From NCBI RefSeq assembly GCF_003254395.2, contig NC_037646.1:2622942-2686941 (forward strand): 64,000 bases of DNA. Direction: 5' to 3'. The number at the start of each line of letters is the position of its first letter. The first letter of the stretch is position 1. The position numbers and the translations under genes were made by a program. The notes under the pieces are model-generated. The model worked only from the letters and a program-made list of their open reading frames with translations. It was not told where the DNA came from and searched no databases. Positions 37,285 through 47,951 of this stretch are shown one piece after another. The stretch comes from Apis mellifera. Taxonomy: Eukaryota; Arthropoda; Insecta; Hymenoptera; Apidae.

Positions 37285-40200
37285 CTACACACCCACAATC
37301 ATCCGTTGCCGTCAGAACAGAGCCCTAGCCTGAGTTTCCTGTTTTATTCTTTTTTTTTTTTTTAATTTGCTATTTTGCATTAACATTTGCATTTCAATTT
37401 TTGTATCTGTATATTTGTATTTGTACTTGTGATCTCTATTTGTATTTTAATTTCCGTCAGTGTAGCATATATATATATGTATATATATATCGGTTTCATT
37501 CATATATCTTATATTTTATGATTATTGGATTTGTCATTTTCTGAACGCCTAAGACAATACACGCTCGCAACGCTTCACTCTCTGCTCACTTATCGCTTGC
37601 AAGAATATATTATACGAAGATTATATTCGTTTTAGGATAATTGAAGGAAAATAATGATATGTTGAGAATTTCTTTTTCGAATTTTTATCTCGGTAAAATT
37701 ATAAGATATTTCGAATAGATTAAAGAATATTAAATATATTGATATTACGGTAAAAATGAAATATATTTATTGTTTCACTTAGAATTATTTTTATTCTCTT
37801 AATTACCTAGAAATAATGTTTTGAATAAATTAAAAAATTTATTGGATTATGATGATAAGCTTGGATTAATAGACATTCGAAAATCTATTATTATCACATT
37901 ATACAATCATTTAAGATATAAAATAATTATTTTCTTGAAACATTAATCTTCAGTTGGTTGAAATTGAATTTCAACGATGAAAAATATTTATTAAAACGTA
38001 AAGGTAATTTTAAATTATAATAATTTATTTTATCAATGGTTATTTTCGTTTCAGATAATAATAAAATAAATGATAAAATTATAAAATGTAAAATAATATA
38101 TAATAATAAATATTCGCCAATTGAAAATAATGCATTTATGATTTTCTTTTTTAATAAATAAAAGAAATTTTTAAAAAATAATTTTAGAAAAATATTATTT
38201 TTATGTTTCTTTATTTTCATCTTTATTATTATGTAAAAATTAAAAATAAGAAGAATTACAGTTCATAAAAAAATAAACATATTTAATATTTTTATATTCT
38301 ATAATAAAATTGTTATTAATATACCTATAATTCGGAGCTAGCTATTCGAAAATATTTAAAAATTAAAAAACCAATAGCAATATGATATAAAATTATTATT
38401 TGATTTAATCGATTCAATAAATTTCTACAGAATAAACGTGATATCGTTGTTGACATTACATTCTATTTTTTATTTTTAATAAAATGTCATGGAAAGTGAG
38501 TTTTCTAATATTTTTTTAAGAGATAAAAAAAATTATTATATATTATATAAAAATCAATTTTAATAAAATTTTATCTAAACAACTGCAACAAATATTAAAA
38601 TATCATTAAAATAAAATTTCCAAAAATAAAATTTCAAAAAGTTAAAAATAGTGAAAAATAATTTTTTAAAATAAATATATTTGAAAAAATCTTAACTATT
38701 CAATATAAAATTGCATAACTTTAAATTGAAATTATTTTTATTATTATTTTTATTAATTTGCATAATTTTCTTTTTATTAAAGGTTTTCTCATTTTTCTTT
38801 CATCATAAAAAAAATAAATATCATTAAATATTGATTATAAATTGTTGTGAGAATAGCAAACAATAATTTATTTGTGAATGATTGAAATATATATTATATA
38901 AATAAAAAATATTTGCATTATCTTCAGCAGTATTTAAAAAAATAATTTTTAAACTTTATACGAATCAATTTGCACAATTGAATATAACAAATAATAAATT
39001 AATTAATAATAAATTCAAACTATCAATATCATAAATTAAATTCAGAAATCAAAAATGCCACCTCAGATATAAATGAAAATAATATCTAATAATAAATTAT
39101 TGAAATAAGTATATAATAAATTTTTATAAAATTCAAATCTGAGTTAGATTTTATTGAAAAATTATTTTTTCAATATAGTTTTATATTTACATTTAAACAT
39201 TAACATATTAATTCCTTGTTATTCCTTTCACTCTTGTTTGTACATATATATATGTACATAAATACATATAGAATCAAGTAATAATAAATTAAATGCATAT
39301 TAAATAGGTTCGTTTATATTCTATTATATCCAAAAATAAAATAATAATAATTTTAATGAAAAGATTATACACAACATGAGTTAATCAATATAAAATCAAA
39401 ATGATTCAACAAATATCGCTTCGTTATTTACTTAAAAAAAAATAATAATAAATATTCATCTCGCCACAAAACAACATAAAATATGAATTCACTGTACATA
39501 CAAAGATACAGTGTCGTTAGTTCCATAACATAGAGAAATTAATTATTGTGTCACAGTGCGATGATCCTTAAATTATCACTCTAATTTATATTATCAGCAT
39601 TTCTATATCGAAAACGACGCACATATTTTCCTTGGTCGACGAAGAAACAAGCGTAATATGTAATATATAATATATAATATATAATATATATATGTGTGTG
39701 TATAAAAGCTTTGGTAAAAATTTCAGATTTCAATTAACTGGCATGCAGGCTCTATTGTAGCGTATGATGTGGACAACTTACAACCACAAGGTGGAGCACA
39801 ATCGCGTTGTATAACAACATTTCTGCGATGACATCGTCTGTCGTCAAGAGTGCTCTCGTACATGAATAAAAACATAATGGTATTGCCCTATATAAAGGGG
39901 AACATAGGGTAGAAAATAAACGAAAACTGGAACGAACACTTTATGTTTCACGTATCGTGCGTACTTTGGTCTATATGTATGAAAATGTATAGGAGTTTTG
40001 AGTTGTGTATTTCTAGTATATCTTCTAACAGCTGGATTTTCACGTTATTGATGTAATATAATGTAAATTACGCGAAATATATATGTGGAGAATATCTTAA
40101 TCCTTCGTTATGTTGATATCGTGAAAATATTGTTGGAAATAAAGAATAAACAAGAAGTAGGAAAAAAATAAAAAATGAAAAAAAGAAAAAAAAGAAATAA

Positions 40201-41037
40201 ATATACGATATTATGTAATTATGTATTTGGTTAAAGGTTATCGCTTACTAACTTACTATTATTTATGAATCTTGAGTGATTATTATGTGCAGAGTGAGTT
40301 GTGTAACGCGATCATTTTGAATAATTTGTAAACTATCTATTATATAAGAAAATTTTTCATTTAAAAGTTAATAAAGAAGTACATAACCTAATTTTATCAG
40401 AATATGATTATTTTTTATTTTTTTAAATAAAATCATTTTTCTTTTATTGATATAATCATTCTCTAATTAATTTAGAAAATATCTCAAATTTGAATTTGTT
40501 CTATGAAAAATAAAGAAGAAAATATGTCTTATATAGTAAATTTAACCAAATTCAGATCAATCTTAAACTAATAGCTTTTTATTGAAAATTAATATTTTTT
40601 TTTCCAAAAAATAAAAAATTATATGAAACAATCTATTAAAAATTATATGATTCTATTCATATCCTCTATTCGTCTATCTGCAAAAAAAATAACAACAAGT
40701 TATATTTTCTTCTACAGTCTATAAATTTGAAAAGAAATATTTTTTTATATAATAAATAATTTACAAATAATTTGAAATAATCTCACTCTGTACATATTCG
40801 TGTATATTTTGTATTTCTATCTCTAATACTAATAAGCGATATTTTCTGTATAATGAACGGATGTTGTAGATAGCAGACTAAAGTGGCAAACCGTGCAATC
40901 TTGGTAAAAGGTGTGCTCTTGTTATATTTCTATAATAAATCAAACAAAATGGAGGAATATAAGGTTGTTTTTCCTCCAATTTATTTTAACAATGTTTTGT
41001 ATCGTATTATTAAAGATAAACAAATTGTCAAAATTCC

Positions 41038-41238
41038 TCAAATATAAGGGATAAGAGAATGAGATGCGTTCAAATACACCAATGCCGAGTGCTCGAGCAG
41101 CAACCTATTGATGAACCTTGTTACGTCAGAACGAATAAATCGGATCGATAATGCAAAGGACATGCAAAAGAAGAACTGGTTGAAAGATTTCATGCTCTTC
41201 TTGTTAAATCGAACGTTTACTCGTACGCAATTCCTATC
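41038..41238 (-). CDS. candidate terminal exon, unrecognised (D)
   Basis: This minus-strand segment follows a very good acceptor (GATCTTTCATCTTAG/GATAGG). From the AG it is open in phase 0 for 66 codons to a TGA: DRNCVRVNVRFNKKSMKSFN, then QFFFCMSFALSIRFIRSDVT, then RFINRLLLEHSALVYLNASH, then SLIPYI. The block is visibly less AT-rich than its surroundings. With candidates A-C it could be the last exon of a gene nested in the slo intron, but phase continuity from C to D is not shown, and a missing exon or decay is possible. No homologue is recognised. Confidence 0.3.
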   Translation of the reverse strand, partial: DRNCVRVNVRFNKKSMKSFNQFFFCMSFALSIRFIRSDVTRFINRLLLEHSALVYLNASHSLIPYI

Positions 41239-41433
41239 CTAAGATGAAAGATCCAAATAATATCGTTGCACGAAAGTGTGAACTTTAATTTTATTAATAT
41301 ATTCCAAGTTATAAATAGATAGATTTTTGTAATTAAATATTTCGTAAAAATAAAAACTTAATACATTTTATTTAAAAGAAAAATTATTACTAACTTGGAA
41401 AAATTTTATGCAAATTTTAGGAATTTAAATGAG

Positions 41434-41521
41434 AAAATATTATTTATGAATATAAAATGGCTCGTTATGAAAAATACAAAAATAGAATAAAAAAATATTA
41501 TTTATGAATATAAAATGGCTC
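41434..41521. repeat. 30-base direct repeat, two copies
   Basis: An identical 30-base unit starting AAAATATTATTTATGAATAT and ending GGCTC occurs at 41434-41463 and 41492-41521, 58 bases apart. It is a local tandem duplication in AT-rich intron. Confidence 0.8.
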
Positions 41522-42194
41522 ATATAAAATTATAAAAAATATATTTTATTTGGATAAAGCTATTATTATATCTCTTAAATTTGCTCATTAATAATAATTT
41601 ATTAATTGAAACATTATTATAACTTTTATTAAAAATTTTATTTATGTTTAAATTTTTATTTATTGTTTAAAATATTAAAAAAAACAAAATTGACAATTGA
41701 TAATTTAACAAAATTTTTAAATATAATATAAATCATTAAAATTAGATCTTTTATTCTATAAAATATCAAATTGTGAATAAAAATTCTTTCTCTTTAATTT
41801 ACTTAACTCTTTCAGTTCTGAAATAAACAAGTAGATATGGTAAATGTTCTAAGATTTTTCAAAAAGATGTAAATTTAATGGCAGTTTTATATCAATCATA
41901 AAATTTCGATCAAACCACTTATAAATTTTATATCATTGCATGTCAATGTTAGTTTTTTATTTTTTAAAATGAAATTATATTATTTTCGAGACATTGACGA
42001 CTGTAATTTTTAGTTTCATCTCCATCATCATTCTAATCAAAATTTTTCATTAATCTATTATATATAATTATAATTTTAAAAATAAAATTTTTTAAATATA
42101 TTTCATAAATTAATTAAATTAATAGCCATTTTTATACTTTAAAGAATATTGAAGAATTCTAAATTCGTTAATAATGTAAAAATGTACATGATAT

Positions 42195-42380
42195 CTAACA
42201 TGCAAGAATATATTTGATTATAAGTATTGCTCTATTGGATCTTTCACCATGATCATTGAAATAAATAGCTTCGTTCAGCTTGAAAAGAAAAGGGAACGCG
42301 GAGAGCGATACCATATTGGTATGCAACATTTCTGAAACGTCAAAGTTCGCGTCAACTATAACGAGCTTCTCGGCACTCAT
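42195..42380 (-). CDS. candidate small ORF or exon, unrecognised (C)
   Basis: An ATG-started minus-strand frame of 61 codons: MSAEKLVIVDANFDVSEMLH, then TNMVSLSAFPFLFKLNEAIY, then FNDHGERSNR and an AT-rich tail. The open frame extends upstream of the ATG by more than 20 codons with the same coding look (SYVQQSYEDNYQLVKVKG), so it may be an exon whose acceptor I cannot fix. An AG that would join in phase with candidate exon B exists (AACTAG/TTAAAG), but no pyrimidine tract precedes it. It lies in the 5a-5b intron, near two further candidates on the same strand. Function unknown. Confidence 0.3.
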   Translation of the reverse strand: MSAEKLVIVDANFDVSEMLHTNMVSLSAFPFLFKLNEAIYFNDHGERSNRAILIIKYILAC

Positions 42381-43520
42381 CGTTCCTTTCACTTTAACTA
42401 GTTGATAGTTATCCTCGTAAGACTGTTGGACATAGCTTGATACGTATTTATATGCACTCGTTGGTTATTTTATTAATTCTGTCTGAGAAATTTTAAAAAA
42501 TATATATATATAAATACTTATGCAACATAAAAAGAATTTAACTTAATGTTTGATAATAATAAATTAATGATGAAAAATTATTCCTTTTAAAAAATATTAT
42601 AATTTTATATAAGTGACTTTTTTTAAATAAAATATTTTTTGATGCATTGGTAAATAAAAAATATTAGACATTTTTAGTTAAAATAATAAAAATAATAAAT
42701 TTAATATATATTTAGTTTTGAAAATATTTTAAATTTAATTTAAATTAAATAAATTAATATCAAAGATCATATAAATACAAAATTGTTTTTTATTCTCTAT
42801 ATTTTAATCTTTTTAACTAACAATTTTTTAGTATAAATAATTTAATAATTTTTATAGGGATTTTATTTAAAAATATAAAGCTAAGAAAAAATCAATTAAT
42901 TTATTTATTTCTTTAAAAGCAAATTGTATTGGAAATTCTTTTTTTAAAATAATGAATAGTTTAATAAATATCTGTATCCATATTTCAAATAAGATATAAT
43001 ATAAAAATAATATAAAATACATAATACAACAATAACACAATACAACATATTAACATAATACAATAACACAAAAAACTAACATATTAAAAGTAAATAAAAA
43101 CATAGAAAAGTAGATTATTTTACAAAAGATAAATGCTTGCTAACATAAATCATAAAGATGATTTTTTATTTTTTCTAATTTTCATCTCCATTTAATTATT
43201 CGAATAAAAATGAAACAAAAAAAAAAATAACACATTTTTTTTCTCATAACAGAGCTAATGAAATAACCGGAATACGTTTTAAACATATGAGCATTGTATG
43301 CAACAACTTTCGTAATAATAATAACAACATGTATTCGTATATCGAGCATTTGTGTATGAATTCGTGTAAGGGCGTGTAATTGATAGTTATTGTTATCATA
43401 ATTTACGTAAATAAAATGTGTACATATACATGAAATATTATAATTATATACATACTGAAAGTAAAAATGTTAATAGACAAAAAAGACAGGAGATTGAAGG
43501 ATGTAATTATATAATAATAC

Positions 43521-43612
43521 CTCTTTCCATGTTCCCGCTTGTATTCGCCGCTGTACTTGGACCTACTGCCTACGAGCTCTATTATCTCAGGTATGCTACT
43601 AGCAAAAATTGC
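43521..43612 (-). CDS. slo: slo alternative exon 5a: S6 end and RCK1 linker
   Basis: First of three mutually exclusive versions of exon 5 in transcription order. It is 92 bases long, enters in phase 0 and leaves after two bases. It encodes AIFASSIPEIIELVGSRSKY then SGEYKREHGK plus AG, completed to R by exon 6. This is the cytoplasmic end of S6 and the linker to the gating ring. The two acidic residues of PEIIE correspond to the charge ring (E321/E324) of mammalian BK that raises conductance. The residue before IPEI is serine, where mammals have tyrosine. It is the version closest to the Drosophila ASSIPEIIELVGS form. GC is 47 percent. Acceptor TTTGCAG, donor AG/GTATTA, a weak 5' splice site. 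Confidence 0.96.
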
Positions 43613-43810
43613 CTGCAAATAGAAATCATAACTGGAAAACGCTATGCCACTACGAACCGTTACAAACAAACTGGGTCATCTATGTATGGTTGCAATATAC
43701 AGCAGGGCGTATTCGCCAAATATACCACGTACAAATATGTATATATGTATATATAGTATATACACGTATCGTTGAATCCTCGTGGATTATACGTGGTCAC
43801 GGCATTAAAC

Positions 43811-43886
43811 GAGAGAAAGGAGAGAGAGAAAGAGAGAGAGAGAGAGAGAAAAAGAGAGAAAAAGAGAAAAAGAGAAAGAAAAAAAC
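43811..43886 (+). repeat. GA-rich microsatellite upstream of exon 5a
   Basis: An almost pure purine tract of GA and GAAA units. In the slo transcript it reads as a 75-base CU tract about 200 bases before the exon 5a acceptor. CU tracts are binding sites for polypyrimidine-tract-binding proteins, so a role in exon choice is possible but not shown. Confidence 0.85.
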
Positions 43887-46800
43887 GTAGGAGACGGATA
43901 GACAGATGGTGAAGGTTCAGGGGCAACGATCTGCATTTTTCTACCTCCATGTGCTCTCGCGTCTCTCATTGTTCTCCGGTGATAAATACCGACCAGTTTG
44001 TTATACTCGTACTCATATCCAGCTATGAATGTGTGGTGATATCCTGGATTAGCGGATGACGAGCATCATTGAAAATGCATACTCAGCGACGATTAACCCT
44101 ATGCTACCGAATGCTACAATTTTCCAGGAAATTGACTTTGCGATCGATGCCTCGATCTGTATTTCGAATGACGGAATTCCAATATGGCGGCTCACTTCGC
44201 GAATCGTTAAGCCACGTTTACATTAGACAAGTTTTGACCTCGAAGTTGAAAATCATCCGTATAAAATTTCTGTTGGATAAAATAAACGAAGACGATCGAT
44301 TTGATCATATTGACTAATAATAAGTGAAGGTTGGCTAATTTAAACGTAGCTTTAATGTCAAACGTTATCTTTGAATTTCAGTTCGAATTTCGTTTTATTA
44401 AATTTTGATTTTCAGATATGCATTGCATTATATATTTTATTTTTATAGTTTTTTGTGTAAAATTTTATATTCATATAAAAAAAAAATAATGAAAAAGTTG
44501 TTAAGAAATTATTTGGAACAAAGTCAATTTCCTTGGTCATATTTTAAATGTAAATTTTGAAAAGTTTTATCTGTTTAATGTTCAAATAAATAATTTTAAA
44601 TTTTATTATTGTAGCATTATTGATGTATATATGTATATGTGTTATTATAAAATATTATAATGAATGAAATTAAACAGTTTTATATAGGTATAGGTTATGT
44701 TTAAAATGTAAAATATTAACGTGTAAAAAAATGTTAAAACAGTTACAACTGAGAGAAAATATGATAATACAATTGTAGAAATAAAAAATATAGATTACTT
44801 ATACAGAGTATTAAAAAAGATTATTTATATCATTTCTATTATTAAAAAAATTTATCATAGAGAAAAATTTGTGAAAAATCACTTCATTCAAATATATGTA
44901 ATACATTATTCAAAACTAAATAATTTTGATAATTTTTATCTATTTTAATAATAAATTTCATAATTTTTAACTCATTTTTTAAATAAATTATAGTCTAGTT
45001 GAAATATATTCGAAGATCATATATACACAAATTATAGATTTTTAAATATTTATCTTTTAACAAAATACTTTATTCTACTCATATTTATTATCCATAATTA
45101 ATAAAATAATAAATAATAATTTTTCAATACTCTATATTATGAGTATGATTGAAATTTATGGTTTTCAAATTTTTTACAAATAAATCCTGTATAACATCTA
45201 TATGTATATGTATATGTGAATACATAAATATGTACATGTAAGTAAATTGCACGAATACAATGTTCGTAGATGATAGACCAATTTATGACACGTATGTACG
45301 AGGAAACTGGAAAGACGATAATTTAAAGCAGATGATATATCGTTTAGTTAATTAGAGGTAAAGGTGAAAATAAAATTAGGTATGCAAAAACGTTCGTATA
45401 GATAAAGAGAGTGCGAAAAAGAAAATCAAAAATCATGCTATTAGACATTAAGCAAAGAAATCAAGGAAGTAAGATGAGCACTCATTTCGATCAGTAACGA
45501 TATACTAAGCAACCATGCAAATGTAGAGCAAAGCACAGACCCCTATGTTTCTAATTTACAATAAGATAGCAAAATTTCCATTGAAAGTAGAAATTATCAT
45601 CGAAATTAGAAATTTCATTATGCACATATCTTATTCTTGTAGAGGACTGCAACGAGGGAAGCGCTACATCATACATTTGCAATTTTGTGTATAACTAATA
45701 TCTAAGATCTCTATTGTAATATTAAAAGAATCAACGAACCACTGTGAACATTTAGTTAATTTGGTTTCGTTAATCGATTAAAAAATGTTAGAATCATCGA
45801 AGCAATAGAACCTCATAGTGCTCCCTTCGATTTTTGAGTTGTATGGTAAGTAATTCACATTGTCAGGCAAATTTAATCGAACACGTCAAGCAACTAAAGA
45901 CACTGCTATTAAACAAAATCATAAGAAGAATATAATAGAAGAAGATATATCTATATCGAATCCGTATCGAAATTGAAAGAAAATTTATCGATTAAAATTT
46001 AATCAAGATGTCTTCGAACGAAAGGACAATAGTTTAAGGAAAATCTTACGAGATATTGATTTATTGATTAATTATCTGTTATTTTCAAATTAATTACGTG
46101 CAATATTTTTTATTCTCGTTTTATAAAACTTATTTATATATTTAGTAATTTTTTAATGATAGATGTCGAACATTTTAAAACTGTAATATTTTCAAACGTT
46201 TTATTAAATTTATTAAATTTAAGATAATATGTAAATATATTAATTATAGTATATATTTACTTTATTTTAATATTACATAATTTTTTTTAATCAATATTGA
46301 TAATTTTTTTTAATTAATGTCCTTCTTTCTAACGACATCGTGTATAGAATCGTATGACGAAATAACGAAAATTAAAAGGAATTTAATCACTTTTTACTTA
46401 ATTATTTTTAAATTGAAAGAAGAAAAACTTGGATATATTTGATGATAAAGTAAAAACTCCAGGACTCTATTAATAAGGAAAAATTCCTTACACAACTGCT
46501 ATATCCCTGAAATATTAAATGTGTAGAATGTTTTGACAAATAATACTATTTTTTACCATTCTATTTCAAAGTTTATTTCAAAATTAATTCCAATGAAATA
46601 AAAAATATAAAGAAATCTATACAACTATATAAATTATATAAAATAATCATTAATTTCAATTAATAATTTAATCTATCTAATTTAAATATAATTGTATAAC
46701 ATCAAACAGAATATTTGATGAAATATTTTGCTAATTTCAGTTTGATTAATTATTTAACTTAATTAAAAAATCAAAATTATAAAAAAATACAAAATAATAT

Positions 46801-47093
46801 TGATATATTAATATTCATAAAAATATAAAATAAAAAAATAAGGCAATATTTCAATATATTGTGTATAAATTATTATACATCCATGGTATATAAACAAATT
46901 GCTCGAATTACTATGATGTTATATTTATTATTTGTCAAAACCACTCTTTTTATATTGCACAATTCTTCACATCAAATTAATATAATAATACTAATTGAAT
47001 TAATTTTGAAAACGAGAAACATATCCTAAATTCTTTCATTACGATTCCTTCTTGACATCTTCGTATTTAAATAGAAAATTGATAATTTTTTAC

Positions 47094-47247
47094 CTAAAGC
47101 GATATCGTCATCGTTATTAACTAACCTCCTGAAATCGGTTTGAAGCGGTTCTGTATTGTTCGAATCGCTATAACGCGTTATACCAAAACTCAGTGACATC
47201 ATGCTTCCAATCAAGTGCCAAACAGTTTGAGAAGGTTCCAAAACAAG
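47094..47247 (-). CDS. candidate exon of an unrecognised nested gene (B)
   Basis: A 154-base minus-strand segment. It follows an AG (AAGCGAG/CTTGTT) and ends at a consensus-like donor (GCTTTAG/GTAAAAA). It starts in phase 0, matching candidate exon A, and encodes LVLEPSQTVWHLIGSMMSLS, then FGITRYSDSNNTEPLQTDFR, then RLVNNDDDIAL plus one base. The residues are varied and not repeat-derived. The acceptor lacks a good pyrimidine tract, which weakens the case. Unspliced, the frame runs on about 20 codons to a stop at 47026. No family recognised. Confidence 0.3.
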
Positions 47248-47441
47248 CTCGCTTTAAAATGTTACGAGGACATTATTCTCCGTCATAGAATACCGATATA
47301 ATCGAAAAATATCAATTCCCGTTATGAAACGTAAATTTATTCATGATTTTCATGATTCTTTTCAAGAAAAAATAAAAGAATATACATTATATAACAACAA
47401 AATTTAAGATGATGTGATCTCTCATCGGTCAAATAACTTAC

Positions 47442-47586
47442 AGAGAAAAATTGTCCTGGAGCGAAAAATATAAAACTATACTCGATTCCGTCTAAATCAA
47501 CGATGTAAACAACGTGTCGACTATCCCCTTGAAGAAAAAAGTCTAAATACCAAGCTTGAAAAATAGTTTTTGCGACAATTCTTGCC
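47442..47586 (-). CDS. candidate exon of an unrecognised nested gene (A)
   Basis: A 145-base minus-strand segment bounded by an acceptor (ATTTTCAG/GGCAAG) and a strong donor (TTCTCT/GTAAGTT). Read with one leading base it is fully open: ARIVAKTIFQAWYLDFFLQG, then DSRHVVYIVDLDGIEYSFIF, then FAPGQFFS. Its composition (mixed charged, aromatic and polar residues) looks like real protein rather than translated AT repeat. It is not part of any Slo protein I know. It ends in phase 0, which fits the phase-0 start of the candidate exon at 47094-47247. I do not recognise a family. It could be a nested gene on the same strand, a decayed gene fragment, or chance. Confidence 0.35.
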
Positions 47587-47885
47587 CTGAAAATTGTGCA
47601 TATATAGAATATATATTGTCGAGGATCCTGGCAACAAATGGGAAAAAAGAAAAGAATATTGAACGCTTTGCAACGGCAATCCGAGTGTCAAAGACAAAAG
47701 CAAGCAAAAAAACACATGTCTATTTTATCAATAATATCAATATCTATGTAATATGTTAGTAAGGTTAGGCAGCATGTTAGCGTTCGCAGAAAACAGATAG
47801 AATAAACATACAGACAGAATGAGCAGTCAATCAGGATCAACAAGCTCGCACAGAAACCAACATTGTATTGATATCGTTGGATTTC

Positions 47886-47951
47886 TGAGAAAGAGAGAAA
47901 GAGAGAGAGAGAGATACAGAGAGAAAGGGAGAAAGAGAGAGAAAGAGAAAG
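47886..47951 (+). repeat. GA-rich microsatellite
   Basis: GAGAAAGAGAGA-type tract; reads CU-rich in the slo transcript. A minus-strand frame through it is repeat-derived. Confidence 0.85.

Larger units (their letters stand above)
37285..43520 (-). other. slo: slo intron between exons 5a and 5b
   Basis: A 6.2 kb intron. It holds candidate frames C and D (41038-42380), a 30-base direct repeat (41434-41463 and 41492-41521), an AT satellite-like run (39655-39695) and a GC-richer island with a TATA-like word (39720-39990). The rest is AT-rich and gives nothing else. Confidence 0.75.

Noticed and set aside
37111..37365. Plus-strand frames over exon 5b
   Set aside because: They are the antisense of the GC-rich exon 5b, which by composition lacks stops on both strands.
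44069..44317. 82-codon plus-strand frame in a GC-richer block
   Set aside because: No splice context, no recognisable domain; the block may be conserved non-coding sequence.
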